A stretch of 64,000 bases of DNA from Christiangramia fulva (GTDB lineage Bacteria; Bacteroidota; Bacteroidia; Flavobacteriales; Flavobacteriaceae), in the NCBI RefSeq assembly GCF_003024155.1, contig NZ_CP028136.1:4216001-4280000 (forward strand), in the 5' to 3' direction. The translations under genes and the position numbers were made by a program. Every line of letters starts with the position of its first letter. The stretch's first letter is position 1. The notes under the pieces were generated by a model. It made no database searches. It saw only the letters and a program-made list of their open reading frames with translations, and had not been told where the DNA came from. This document shows positions 37,625 through 49,680 of this stretch, piece by piece.

Positions 37625-38530
37625 TTATAAAACTTTCGAGTTCTTACTTAAAAAATTTGAAATACCTAGTTGACCGAATTCCTCTCTTACCTCTTGAAGC
37701 TCTTTATCTGTAAGGGTTGGATGGGGAAAACGAGAAGGTCCGCAATCAATTCCAAGGGATTTCATAAAGCTTTTTCCTCCCCCATTAAAGCTTCCGGCCC
37801 GGCTCAAAATTTGTACAAATTTTAGTACAAAAGATTGCAGCTCTCGAGCCTGGGATAAATCAGTATCATAAAATTGATCGGCAATCGATTGATATAAAGG
37901 CATTAAATGATTAAAAGTACTTCCCACCCAACCTTTGGCACCTGCCGCCAAACTAGGAAGGAAAGCTTCATCAACACCAAAAAAGATATCCTTTCCCCCC
38001 GCCTGATCGTTGGTTTCTTGGAAAGAGACAAGGTTATTTTCGGTAAACTTTATTCCTGCAAAATTTTCAATGCATTGCGAAGCCCGTTTTAAAAATTCGA
38101 CCATATTAAAATTAACACCTGTAAGTGCAGGCAAATGATAGTAGTAAAATGGCAGATCAGGAGCACAAGCAGCTATTTCCTCACAATATTTTACCAGCTG
38201 ATCCAGAGAGGATGGCTTAAAATAAAAAGGAGCAATTGCAGCAATGGCATCCGCCTTTCCCTGTGAATGGAATGCTAATCGTTTAGCTTCCTCCAAACTG
38301 GTATCTCCAACGTGATTAATTAGTGTTAAGGCGCCTTTGTGCTCTTTCCAGGCTTCAAGTAGTTGCATTCTTTCATCGGTACTCAGGGACACAAAATCAC
38401 CAGTTGATCCATTTATAAAAATACCATGGACCTTATTCTCCTGTAGATACAGGCCATAATCAGGCACCACTTCAGGGTTCAAAGAAAGATCTTTTTTAAA
38501 AGGGGTGTAAGTAGCAGCAAAAATTTGCAT
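37625..38530 (-). CDS. nanA: N-acetylneuraminate lyase (DapA/NanA family)
   Basis: The protein has the DHDPS/NAL barrel motifs INGSTGDFVSL, FYYYHLPALTGVNF (catalytic Tyr) and FAGIKFTENN (Schiff-base Lys). The YYYHLPALTG block, rather than the DapA YNVP/R pattern, points to neuraminate lyase, which splits Neu5Ac into ManNAc and pyruvate in the cytoplasm. I prefer the start at 38530 (MQIFAATYTPFKK), the normal N-terminus. The in-frame ATG at 38554 reads MYNIMLNN, which is the operator palindrome translated; an ATG at 38542 lies in between. The gene lies between the operators at 37595-37607 and 38543-38555. Confidence 0.88.
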   Translation of the reverse strand: MQIFAATYTPFKKDLSLNPEVVPDYGLYLQENKVHGIFINGSTGDFVSLSTDERMQLLEAWKEHKGALTLINHVGDTSLEEAKRLAFHSQGKADAIAAIAPFYFKPSSLDQLVKYCEEIAACAPDLPFYYYHLPALTGVNFNMVEFLKRASQCIENFAGIKFTENNLVSFQETNDQAGGKDIFFGVDEAFLPSLAAGAKGWVGSTFNHLMPLYQSIADQFYDTDLSQARELQSFVLKFVQILSRAGSFNGGGKSFMKSLGIDCGPSRFPHPTLTDKELQEVREEFGQLGISNFLSKNSKVL

Positions 38531-38542
38531 ATTATTAAGCAT

Positions 38543-38555
38543 TATGTTATACATA
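38543..38555. promoter_or_regulatory. TATGT-N3-ACATA operator upstream of neuraminate lyase
   Basis: TATGTTATACATA has perfect arms and lies 12 bases before the preferred lyase start, identical in sequence to the copies at 17181 and 24587. Confidence 0.75.
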
Positions 38556-38585
38556 TAAACAAATAAAAACTATTTTTTTTTATTT

Positions 38586-38918
38586 TTAAAGGATTTGAAG
38601 AAAAAACTTATAAACCTCAGAAAATTGAGAAGCTCTTTCCTTGCAGTTCATTTTTGTTCGTCCTGTAAAGGTTACCTCGGCAAAATCTGAAGTACGCTGT
38701 GTTTTCCTTTTTATTTCACATTTCACGCCGGGAAATCGTATCACTAAAGAGTCGGAAAATCGCTGTTGTTGGTATAAATCAAATTCCGCCTCCAGAAGCC
38801 CCAGTAGCTTCATATATCTGCCAGGTCCTGCTGTCTCGAATTTCATTTGAAACAGGAAAGTCCTACCTGTGGTCTTCCAATTTTCGGCTCCTATATCCTT
38901 TCTTCTTTGAGGGTTCAT
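38586..38918 (-). CDS. Hypothetical small protein between lyase and NagB fusion genes
   Basis: A 110-residue frame with alternating beta-like segments (FLFQMKFETAGPGRY, SDSLVIRFPGVKCEI, SDFAEVTFTGRTKM) ends in a hydrophobic helix. I do not recognise it. It fills the gap between two genes of the same strand in the operon order, which favours a real gene. The other-strand frames over the same bases look like shadows. There is no signal peptide and no clear motif, so the call is tentative. Confidence 0.35.
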   Translation of the reverse strand: MNPQRRKDIGAENWKTTGRTFLFQMKFETAGPGRYMKLLGLLEAEFDLYQQQRFSDSLVIRFPGVKCEIKRKTQRTSDFAEVTFTGRTKMNCKERASQFSEVYKFFLQIL

Positions 38919-38947
38919 AGCTGTTCAACTTAAGGCATTCGAAAAAT

Positions 38948-40882
38948 TTATAGCTTCATTCGCTTAAATGCTTCCATGGCTGCATATTTTGCTAATCCCA
39001 GGTCCCTGTATTTGATAGCCGTTTCTTTGTTACGATCCTCGGCCCGGACCCAAAACTCCCGAATGTCTTCTCCCTGAAACATGACTCCATCCTTTTGAGA
39101 TTGATGAAAAAATATGGCCTGCCTTTTTTTCAATACCTGATCAGGACTTAAAGGAACAGCCATATCTATTTCATGTAACTCAAATTCATGCCATGCTCCT
39201 CTATAAAGCCATAACCAGCAATCTGCCATGTAATCCCGATCTTTTAATTCTGCCAATGATTCGAGAATTATATCCAGACACACCTTATGAGTGCCATGAG
39301 GATCGGCAAGATCTCCAGCGGCATAAATTTGGTGGGGTTCTATCTGATCAATCAATTCTTTAACTATATCAATATCTTTTTGAGACAAAGGATTTTTCTT
39401 GATTGTACCGGTTTCATAAAAGGGAAGGTTCAAAAAATGTACATTAGTATCTGGCAATCCTTCAAATCTTGTGGCCCCTAAAGATTCATTCTTGCGAATA
39501 AGTGTTTTTAATCGCCTTACCTGTTCACTATTAATTTCGTTTTCTTTTCTTTGTTTCAGTTCCAGGATTAAAGGCGCCAATTTTTGTTTGTCCATATCGC
39601 TCGCAAATTCCCAGGCTATTTCAGCGAATTTAAGAGCTTCATGATCGGCAACTGCAATATTCCCCGAAGTCTGATAAGCTACATGAACCTCATGACCCTG
39701 CTCAACCAGACGATCAAAGGTCCCTCCCATAGAAATAACATCATCATCAGGGTGTGGGCTGAATATCAATATTCTTTTGGTCTTTGGAAGTGCTCTTTCG
39801 GGGCGATTCGTGTCATCAGCATTATACTTACCTCCTGGCCACCCGGTGATCGTTTGTTGCATTCTATTAAACATACCGATGTTCAAATTGTAAGCAGATC
39901 CTTCCTGAGCCAGTAAATCCGACATTCCATAGTCATTGTAATCTTTGTCAGTAAGATTTAAGATAGCCTTCCTGACTTTTTGGGATAACCAGATGATCCC
40001 TTTGTTTTTTAATTCTTCCGACCAGTTACAGGATCCTACCAGCCAGGGAGTCTTAATACGGGTTAATTCCGAAGCGGCACCTTTATCAAGTACAAAAGTG
40101 GTATTTTGATGATTTTGAAGGTAAGTAGCCGGAATAGCACTGGAAATTTCACCTTCTATAGACTTTTTTATGATATCTGCTTTATTTTGTCCCCACGCCA
40201 AAAGCACAATTCTATGAGCTCTTTTGAGTGTATTAATACCCATAGTTATAGCTTTTCTGGGGACGTTTGAAATTCCGTGAAAAGATGAAGCAGCATCAGA
40301 TCTGGTTAAATAATCCAGGGTTATTATTCGGGTTCCGGAGTTATAATGAGAACCGGGTTCATTGAAACCTATATGACCGGTTCGACCAATACCCAAAAGT
40401 TGAAAATCAATTCCACCCGCGTTCTTAATATTCTCTTCATAATCCAAACAATAGTTCATCAACTTATCCTGAGGAATGCTCCCATCGGGAATATGGATGT
40501 TTTCGGGACGGATATTAATATGTTTGAACAGATGTTCGTGCATGAAATAATGATAACTATGTACATTATTTCTATCCATGGGCCAGTATTCATCCAGGTT
40601 GAAGGTGATGACGTTGTCAAAGTCTAGTCCTTCTTCCTTGTGGAGTCTCACCAATTCCGCATAGACATTAATTGGGGAAGAACCCGTGGCAAGTCCTAGA
40701 ACGCAGTTTTCCCCTTGCTGCCGCTTTGATATAATTAATTCGGCAATTTCTTTTGCTACCAGTTTAGAGGCATCCGCAGAGTTTAAAAAAATTTCATTAT
40801 GGATTTTTTCAAAACGAGTCTCTTCGAATTTACCGGGAGATTTATAAAGGATATTCTGATATTCTTTTTCAAGGATTTTCAT
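38948..40882 (-). CDS. nagB: Glucosamine-6-phosphate deaminase fused to PIG-L/LmbE deacetylase domain
   Basis: The 644-residue protein has NagB at about residues 25-290, with LGLATGSSP, FNLDEYWPM (catalytic Asp97) and GIGRTGHIGFNEPG. NagB converts glucosamine-6-phosphate to fructose-6-phosphate and ammonia. A linker leads to a PIG-L/LmbE zinc deacetylase domain starting at ILIFSPHPDDDVISMGG near 370. Its late DLADPHGTHK supplies the third metal-site His. PIG-L domains deacetylate GlcNAc-type substrates. No NagA is visible in the window, so the fused domain may remove the N-acetyl group before the deaminase acts, though this is an inference. A degenerate operator lies 40 bases upstream. Confidence 0.9.
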   Translation of the reverse strand: MKILEKEYQNILYKSPGKFEETRFEKIHNEIFLNSADASKLVAKEIAELIISKRQQGENCVLGLATGSSPINVYAELVRLHKEEGLDFDNVITFNLDEYWPMDRNNVHSYHYFMHEHLFKHINIRPENIHIPDGSIPQDKLMNYCLDYEENIKNAGGIDFQLLGIGRTGHIGFNEPGSHYNSGTRIITLDYLTRSDAASSFHGISNVPRKAITMGINTLKRAHRIVLLAWGQNKADIIKKSIEGEISSAIPATYLQNHQNTTFVLDKGAASELTRIKTPWLVGSCNWSEELKNKGIIWLSQKVRKAILNLTDKDYNDYGMSDLLAQEGSAYNLNIGMFNRMQQTITGWPGGKYNADDTNRPERALPKTKRILIFSPHPDDDVISMGGTFDRLVEQGHEVHVAYQTSGNIAVADHEALKFAEIAWEFASDMDKQKLAPLILELKQRKENEINSEQVRRLKTLIRKNESLGATRFEGLPDTNVHFLNLPFYETGTIKKNPLSQKDIDIVKELIDQIEPHQIYAAGDLADPHGTHKVCLDIILESLAELKDRDYMADCWLWLYRGAWHEFELHEIDMAVPLSPDQVLKKRQAIFFHQSQKDGVMFQGEDIREFWVRAEDRNKETAIKYRDLGLAKYAAMEAFKRMKL

Positions 40883-40921
40883 AGTATGCTAACTTTTTTG
40901 AACTTTCTTCAAATTTTGTTT

Positions 40922-40934
40922 TATGTTATACTTG
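40922..40934. promoter_or_regulatory. Degenerate TATGT-N3-AC operator upstream of nagB fusion
   Basis: TATGTTATACTTG keeps one full arm and the GT-N3-AC core but has a changed right arm (ACTTG). It lies 40 bases upstream of the 40882 start, at the spacing seen for the GlcNAc kinase site. Confidence 0.5.
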
Positions 40935-40951
40935 TTGATAGGATAAATTTT

Positions 40952-44104
<3,153 letters not shown>

Positions 44105-44105
44105 T

Positions 44106-44118
44106 TATGTATAACATA
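44106..44118. promoter_or_regulatory. TATGT-N3-ACATA operator upstream of GH2
   Basis: TATGTATAACATA has perfect arms, directly before the GH2 start codon. Confidence 0.7.
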
Positions 44119-44475
44119 ATACTTTTTCAAAACTACTATATTATTTGAAGATTTTTAGCCTAGCCATACTTTTTTTAAAAATCCTTTTCTCCTTTATCAT
44201 AAGCTGATAATCCGTTCCTTGTATAGATTCATTGGATAAATACTAGCTGCAGATGAATTTTCTGGAATTATTCCCATTGTAACATTATTTAAAGAAGCTA
44301 TAAGATTCATAAAAAGTAGCCGTGATTACCTGTCATAACAGGCTGATGACTGAATTTTCTTATCCATCACTCTTTGTAGTGGAGCTGCAAAATTAAGCTC
44401 AAGCCGAAATAGCGCTGGAGACCGTGATTTATATAGATTTGAAACTACTTCCAAAGTAATTTGAGCTAAATAAAA
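44119..44475. other. Intergenic stretch, no gene seen
   Basis: About 360 bases between the GH2 operator and the GlcNAc kinase stop. The GH2 promoter must lie here. I see no convincing frame, hairpin with T run, or repeat. Confidence 0.5.
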
Positions 44476-45330
44476 CTATGCTGGACTCTCTAGCATGTTG
44501 TCTACCAAGGCATCGATTGGGCTTTTAACAAAATTGCCTGGCTTATAATTTAATTGCAATAATTCCTCCTCGATAATATTTCTGCAATAATAGGCTACCG
44601 AACCAATAAAATGGACGGGATAGCATTGCAATTCCTCTTTATAAGGTTGAAGATTTTCAATTAAAAAATTTTGAATGTTCCTTCTTATAAGATCCTTGAA
44701 AAAAGGTTTATCTAAATTTTGGATAGCTAACTTAGTAAAAGAGGCCAGATACCGGTTTGGAAAAGATTTCTGATATAACTGGGTGAGTACGAATTCAAGT
44801 TCCATATTGAAGGACTGATCAAATATCCTTCGCAGATGCCGGGGCATTTTTTCAAAATAATAACTCTGTAAAATTTCACGCCCGATCGCATTTCCACTAC
44901 CGGCGTCGTCCAATAAATAGCCTAAAGAAGGCATCCTTTGAACGATATTTTTTCCATCAAAAAAACAACTATTTGATCCGGTACCTAAAATGCACACCAC
45001 AGCGGGTTTCAAAGTTACACTATAGACTGCTGCCGCCATATCCCCCTTAATTATAATTTCTGCAGCAGGAGACATAAGTTTTTGAAAAATTTCTTTCATT
45101 TTTTCATCCGTTTCCTTCGTACCGCAACCTGCTGCATAAAAAAATATTTCAGAAACCTTCCGAAAACTATTTTTCAATTCTTGATTGGATGAAATAATAC
45201 TTAAAATTTCTTTGTGATCAAGTAATACGGGGTTTATTCCTTCCGTGTGAAACCGGTTTTTGAAATTTCCCTGATAATCAGACAGTACCCAATCACTTTT
45301 GGTAGATCCACTTTCCGCTATTAAAATCAT
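44476..45330 (-). CDS. N-acetylglucosamine kinase (BadF/BadG ATPase family)
   Basis: The 284-residue protein has the ASKHA-fold motifs LIAESGSTKSDWVL (phosphate 1 loop), AVVCILGTGSNSCFFDG (phosphate 2) and GYLLDDAGSGNAIGRE. This is the pattern of eukaryotic-type NAGK/BadF kinases in Bacteroidota. It phosphorylates GlcNAc (or glucosamine) after the epimerase step, giving GlcNAc-6-phosphate for deacetylation and deamination. It is cytoplasmic and transcribed alone under an operator 37 bases upstream. Confidence 0.87.
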   Translation of the reverse strand: MILIAESGSTKSDWVLSDYQGNFKNRFHTEGINPVLLDHKEILSIISSNQELKNSFRKVSEIFFYAAGCGTKETDEKMKEIFQKLMSPAAEIIIKGDMAAAVYSVTLKPAVVCILGTGSNSCFFDGKNIVQRMPSLGYLLDDAGSGNAIGREILQSYYFEKMPRHLRRIFDQSFNMELEFVLTQLYQKSFPNRYLASFTKLAIQNLDKPFFKDLIRRNIQNFLIENLQPYKEELQCYPVHFIGSVAYYCRNIIEEELLQLNYKPGNFVKSPIDALVDNMLESPA

Positions 45331-45366
45331 ATCTAAAATTTGAAATAAATTTAATAAAATTTGTAT

Positions 45367-45379
45367 TATGTCCTACATA
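45367..45379. promoter_or_regulatory. TATGT-N3-ACATA operator upstream of GlcNAc kinase
   Basis: TATGTCCTACATA has perfect arms, 37 bases upstream of the 45330 start. It is the last site of the regulon in this window. Confidence 0.75.
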
Positions 45380-45613
45380 TAAAATAAATAATTTAGCTTT
45401 AATCATAGAAATTAAGAAGAGAAAATTTGGATTAGGTAAAAGGAATAACCTGGAAATGGGAGAAATTACAAAGGATGAAAAAACCTAATACTACAGGAAA
45501 TAAGAGAAAAAGGCTTTAAAAATTCCAATTGGGGCTTTTGAAGCTACTACTTACTATTTAACCGGGGTAGTTAAGCTTACAATCCCGATTCCCATGATAT
45601 CTAGATAAAAGCC

Positions 45614-45808
45614 TTAATATAGCTTTCCTTTAAGCAAGCTCTTTTGAACGACACCGGTATAGACCAATAAAACAGTGAAAATTATAAGTAATATGAGAAA
45701 GATTCCTCTTATTGCTCCGGTAGTCATAAGAATGGTTAACTCTGCAGCAATTAAATATCGCACAGCTACATCTATTTTGCTAATGTGATGAGTCTTAAAA
45801 TTTTTCAT
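45614..45808 (-). CDS. Small two-helix membrane protein, DUF2892/YgaP-like
   Basis: The 64-residue protein has an N-terminal polar helix (ISKIDVAVRYLIAAELTIL) and two hydrophobic helices, as in DUF2892 proteins related to the YgaP membrane tail. It lacks the CP motif often seen at the end of the family. An FNR-type box at 45895-45908 and a palindrome at 45855-45868 lie upstream, suggesting redox-controlled expression. The molecular role is unknown. Confidence 0.6.
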   Translation of the reverse strand: MKNFKTHHISKIDVAVRYLIAAELTILMTTGAIRGIFLILLIIFTVLLVYTGVVQKSLLKGKLY

Positions 45809-46357
45809 GATTTCTAAAATTTAAGTGTTCATAATCCTTTTTATATTTTATCATTTTGTATATACAAAGTTCGTTAAAACCTTTCTCATGTTCATTGATA
45901 TACATCACAAACCATAGCTACGCCCTGCCTTATTTTTTATGGATATATGCTCCTAAACGATATTTGTAGATAGGTTCGATTGTGTGGATTTTCGATTGAT
46001 TCAGAAGAAAATAACCACATTCTTAAGTTCCCTCCCCAAGGAAGATGTACAACTGATTTATATAGTTTCTTCTCTGGAGAATGCTCCATTTATAATATTC
46101 AAGTTCTGGAAAAGCGATTTACTCTTTTAGCAAATTCCAATTGGGATCTCCTCCTTGAAAATCCCTTTTGAAAGGCATTCATTCTTATTCAGACATTTCT
46201 CCAACATTTACCAAAGGGTTCTTCAACACATGATTGCCTCTTATCTGGTAATTACCAGTGCAACCCTAAGCGGAATTAAAGGCCAAATCATTTCAGGCTA
46301 ATAATGTATATCATACGAACTTTATAGGAAAGTTTTTTCCACCTTTGAGCTTGTATT
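45809..46357. other. Divergent intergenic region with palindromes
   Basis: About 550 bases between the small membrane gene and the symporter. It contains a perfect 14-base palindrome TTTGTATATACAAA (45855-45868) and two FNR-like boxes annotated separately. A short frame at 45980-46171 gives a 63-residue translation with no recognisable features; I do not accept it as a gene. Confidence 0.5.
45895..45908. promoter_or_regulatory. FNR/CRP-type box upstream of DUF2892-like gene
   Basis: TTGAT-ATAC-ATCAC matches the FNR consensus TTGAT-N4-ATCAA with one mismatch, 87 bases upstream of the 45808 start. Confidence 0.45.
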
Positions 46358-46371
46358 TTGATGTATATCAA
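46358..46371. promoter_or_regulatory. FNR/CRP-type box upstream of alanine symporter
   Basis: TTGAT-GTAT-ATCAA is an exact FNR consensus palindrome. A Bacteroidota -7 box TAGCTTTG lies at 46394-46401, putting the box centre roughly 40-45 bases before the expected transcription start. That is the position of a class II activator. Confidence 0.65.
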
Positions 46372-46393
46372 TGGACACCTTGATCTCCTCGTT

Positions 46394-46401
46394 TAGCTTT
46401 G
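46394..46401 (+). promoter_or_regulatory. -7 promoter box of the symporter gene
   Basis: TAGCTTTG matches the Bacteroidota TAnnTTTG consensus. Transcription would start near 46408, which excludes the in-frame ATG at 46399 and favours ATG 46429 as the translation start. Confidence 0.5.
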
Positions 46402-46428
46402 CAGCGAACAAGATTACTTAAAGCTCAA

Positions 46429-48513
46429 ATGATTAAATATCTTATAACTCTCATTGTCTTATTATCCTTTCCAATACAAGCCCAAAATCTGCAGGTTAAT
46501 GCCGATTTAGGTAATACCTCTAAACTAATCAATGATGGTTACATTAAATTAAAGGTATCGGGAGGTACACCGCCTTATACCTATAAATGGTCAGATAAAA
46601 ATACCTCATTGGAATCCTCATCGGCCTATAACCTTACGGAGGGAACTCCATACCAGGTCCTCATTACAGATAGTAAAGGAAAGTCAACTTTACGGAGTTA
46701 TGAAATTCAACCCATCCATATTGCTGAATATTTTAATGGAACTGCGGTACCACTTGTAGGATCCTTAAAAAGTTTCCTTTTCTGGGACCCCTTTAGCGCA
46801 TTTGGATTCTATGATCCGAAAGTTTATGCGGATGTCAAAAAAGTTCCAATACCCAATTGGAATCCAACTACTCATGATAAATATTATTTAAAAAAGTGGT
46901 TGGTCAAAGAGGACACTCTGGTGAGGAAGGGAACTATAATTGCCATAGTAACCTCAGAAAATTATGGAGATTTTCCGGTTAAAGCAAATGCGACAGGAAA
47001 TTTAAAGCATTTGGTACAAAGTAAGGAAATGATATACAATTCGGACAGTAAACAAGACATCATAGAAATAGGAGCTCATAACCTTGCAGAAATAAAATAT
47101 CAAACACCCGTTTTGGTGAAATATCCTAATGGAGACCCTAAAACGCATACCATCCCCCTTATAGTTATCTGGCTAATCATAGGAGCGGCCTTTTTTACCA
47201 TTCGCATGGGATTCATTAATTTCAAAGGGATAAGACATTCCATTAACCTGGCAAAAGGAAAATTTGATGACCCCGATGCACCAGGGAAAATCACCCATTT
47301 TCAAACGATGGCAACTGCCGTTTCAGCTACAGTAGGGCTTGGAAACATTGCTGGAGTAGCCATCGCAATTTCTGTAGGAGGAGCCGGTGCCACTTTTTGG
47401 ATGATCATTGCGGGATTTTTAGGAATGGCTTCCAAATTTGTCGAATGCACCCTAGGAGTTAAATATCGGATCATCAACCCTGACGGAAAGATATTTGGTG
47501 GACCAATGAATTATTTAAGATATGGATTAGAGAAAAGAAATTTAGGAAGGCTTGGAAAATTGTTAGCTACACTTTTTGCTCTTTTATGTGTCGGGGCTAC
47601 CCTGGGTGGAGGCAATATGTTTCAGGCCAATCAATCCTTCCAAATTCTGGCAAGTCAATTTGTTATCCTCCAGGGAAATGGATTTTATTTTGGATTGATT
47701 TTGGCTACCCTCGTAGGAGCTGTTATTATTGGAGGAATTGAAAGCATTGGAAAGGTTACCGGTCGCATAGTTCCTGTCATGGCCGTCATATACGTATTTT
47801 CAGCCCTTTTGATAATAGGCATGAACATTCAAAATTTAGGGTCTGCATTATATTCAATTTATAACGGCGCTTTTAATACCTCCGCGATGAAAGGTGGCGT
47901 CATAGGAGTCATGATTGTAGGATTTCAAAGAGCTGTTTTTTCAAGTGAATCAGGGGTGGGATCCGCAGCTATTGCTCATAGTGCTGGAAAAACTAATTAC
48001 CCTATCTCAGAGGGCTTTGTAGCTTTATTAGAACCTTTCATAGATACGGTAGTAATTTGTACCCTAACAGCGCTGGTTTTAATTTTCACAGGCATGCATG
48101 AAGTACAAGGGATTAGTGGTGTCCAATTAACTTCAGATGCTTTTGCCACCGTAATTTCCTGGTTCCCATATGTTCTGACTATAGTGGTTTTTTTATTTGC
48201 TTTTTCCACGATGATATCCTGGTCATATTACGGAATGAGAGCATGGACGTTTCTTTTCGGTAAAAGCAATAAAAGTGAGCTGCTTTTCAAGATAATTTTT
48301 TTACTGTTCGTTGTCATTGGCGCTTCAGTTGGCTTAGGAGCTGTATTGGATTTTGCAGATATGATGATTTTAATGATGTCTTTTCCTAATATTATTGGAC
48401 TTTATATAATGTCTGGAGAAGTAAAAGAAGATTTAGACCAATATATTTTTAAACTAAAACGCCAGGAAATAGTACCTAAAAAGAATTTATTTAATAAGTC
48501 CCCTAATTTATAA
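46429..48513 (+). CDS. Sodium:alanine symporter (AGCS) with SprB-like and lipoyl-like N-terminal domains
   Basis: From ATG 46429 the protein starts with a signal peptide (MIKYLITLIVLLSFPIQAQ). Next comes a SprB-repeat-like beta domain (SGGTPPYTYKWSD), then a segment resembling a biotinyl/lipoyl hammerhead (WLVKEDTLVRKGTIIAIV and PVKANATGNL). From about residue 245 it is a normal AGCS transporter with TAVSATVGLGNIAGVAIAIS, GGPMNYLRYG and SSESGVGSAAIAHSA. The family imports alanine or glycine with sodium. The extracytoplasmic N-terminus of roughly 220 residues is not part of classical AGCS proteins. The upstream FNR-type box suggests induction under oxygen limitation. Confidence 0.87.
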   Translation: MIKYLITLIVLLSFPIQAQNLQVNADLGNTSKLINDGYIKLKVSGGTPPYTYKWSDKNTSLESSSAYNLTEGTPYQVLITDSKGKSTLRSYEIQPIHIAEYFNGTAVPLVGSLKSFLFWDPFSAFGFYDPKVYADVKKVPIPNWNPTTHDKYYLKKWLVKEDTLVRKGTIIAIVTSENYGDFPVKANATGNLKHLVQSKEMIYNSDSKQDIIEIGAHNLAEIKYQTPVLVKYPNGDPKTHTIPLIVIWLIIGAAFFTIRMGFINFKGIRHSINLAKGKFDDPDAPGKITHFQTMATAVSATVGLGNIAGVAIAISVGGAGATFWMIIAGFLGMASKFVECTLGVKYRIINPDGKIFGGPMNYLRYGLEKRNLGRLGKLLATLFALLCVGATLGGGNMFQANQSFQILASQFVILQGNGFYFGLILATLVGAVIIGGIESIGKVTGRIVPVMAVIYVFSALLIIGMNIQNLGSALYSIYNGAFNTSAMKGGVIGVMIVGFQRAVFSSESGVGSAAIAHSAGKTNYPISEGFVALLEPFIDTVVICTLTALVLIFTGMHEVQGISGVQLTSDAFATVISWFPYVLTIVVFLFAFSTMISWSYYGMRAWTFLFGKSNKSELLFKIIFLLFVVIGASVGLGAVLDFADMMILMMSFPNIIGLYIMSGEVKEDLDQYIFKLKRQEIVPKKNLFNKSPNL

Positions 48514-48832
48514 GAAAACTAGGGTTACCATAAATATGGTTAAGATAACCACTCCCCCCTTAAGGGACAGAAAAGATGATATCCCGCAGTGCTTTCAGCA
48601 TTTTCTAAAAAATAGGGTCGGGAATATAGAAAACCTCGAGTATGAATTTCTGATAAGGCAATGAAAATCTAATACGTTATAATGGGCCGGGCAATGTTCG
48701 TAAATTGGAAAATACCGTTCCAATAATTATCGGCTAAACCGAAATTGATGTTTCACACCTACCCGATTATCTCAGTTATTAAGACCCTCTATTTTATTAT
48801 CCCTGAATGGTAACTCATTTCATTCACCAAAA
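48514..48832. other. Intergenic stretch between convergent genes, no gene seen
   Basis: About 320 bases between the symporter stop and the stress-protein stop. The start has weak inverted repeats (GGTTACC, GGTTAAG, ATAACC) that might help termination. No supported gene or strong terminator is visible. Confidence 0.4.
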
Positions 48833-49630
48833 TTAATCATGCAACACTAAAATTGGAATTCGATTGGGATGAGAAGTAAAGAGTCCGTGTTCATTATGCA
48901 TGAGTTGATCACATATTTTTAAATTTTTACCATGAATTATTATGAGATTAAATTTTTTTTGAACTTCGATCCAGGTAAGTTTCTGGAAGTTCTCAATATC
49001 CTTTAGTTGAGAGAAAATTAATTCGGATTCATTAAAATGTTGAGAAATATATGCCCTAATCAGTTTGGATTCACTTGATTCGGGGGTCATTTCCCAAACA
49101 TTCAATTTTGCCTTTTGAAACAATCTATTATTGCCCAAAAATTGTAAGTTCTGATTATGTAAAGAAATGCCATAGTCTAGCGGCATCAAGATGCTGTCAA
49201 GTAAATCAAATTGTACATCTTCCGGTATAGCAAGAATATTACATTTTATTTTGGTAATGATTTCATAAGTGTGTTTTCCCAAAATTGTTGAATGACGGAA
49301 TTCTTTTCCTACTGCTCCCATTACTAAAAGATCTACATGGTTTACCTCCATATATTTACGGGTTGCTTTCACCAACGGATCCTCAGTATAATATTCACTA
49401 AATTTTTGCATTCCAGATGAAGAACGTTCTCTCAATTTTTGTAAGCGCTCCTGCATTATTGATTTAATCGCATTTCGCTCTTGCTCCATTTCTGCTTCTG
49501 GAGCATCAGGTTTAGGATCATAAATATTCAGCAATGTGAAATTCACCTCTTCATACTGCAATAGATCCATGGCATAATGGGTTGCATTTATTGCAACTTC
49601 TGAAAAATCTGATAATAAGAGAACGTTCAT
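48833..49630 (-). CDS. Universal stress protein (UspA family)
   Basis: The 265-residue protein starts MNVLLLSDFSEVAINATHYA, the first strand and helix of a Usp domain. It has LLVMGAVGKEFRHSTILGKHTYEII, which resembles the nucleotide-binding G-2X-G-9X-G(S/T) loop. The second half is a degenerate Usp domain without the glycine motif. Such tandem proteins in Bacteroidota respond to starvation or redox stress. An FNR-like box at 49681-49694, 51 bases upstream, fits induction under low oxygen. Confidence 0.85.
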   Translation of the reverse strand: MNVLLLSDFSEVAINATHYAMDLLQYEEVNFTLLNIYDPKPDAPEAEMEQERNAIKSIMQERLQKLRERSSSGMQKFSEYYTEDPLVKATRKYMEVNHVDLLVMGAVGKEFRHSTILGKHTYEIITKIKCNILAIPEDVQFDLLDSILMPLDYGISLHNQNLQFLGNNRLFQKAKLNVWEMTPESSESKLIRAYISQHFNESELIFSQLKDIENFQKLTWIEVQKKFNLIIIHGKNLKICDQLMHNEHGLFTSHPNRIPILVLHD

Positions 49631-49680
49631 AAAACTTATTAATGAAAAAGCATAATTAGATTAAATCTTAATAACACAAA

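Noticed and set aside
38641..38920. Forward-strand frames opposite the hypothetical gene at 38586-38918
   Set aside because: They run against the operon direction and overlap each other; composition looks like antisense shadow.
45855..45868. Perfect palindrome TTTGTATATACAAA considered as another GntR site
   Set aside because: It lacks the TATGT/ACATA arms with a 3-base spacer and is outside the glycan locus; left only as part of the intergenic note.
45980..46171. 63-residue forward frame in the region before the symporter
   Set aside because: No recognisable motif, no partner genes, and it lies in a region rich in regulatory palindromes.
46399..46428. Upstream ATG extending the symporter by ten residues (MQRTRLLKAQ)
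   Set aside because: It lies on the predicted -7 box, before the expected transcript start, and masks a good signal peptide.
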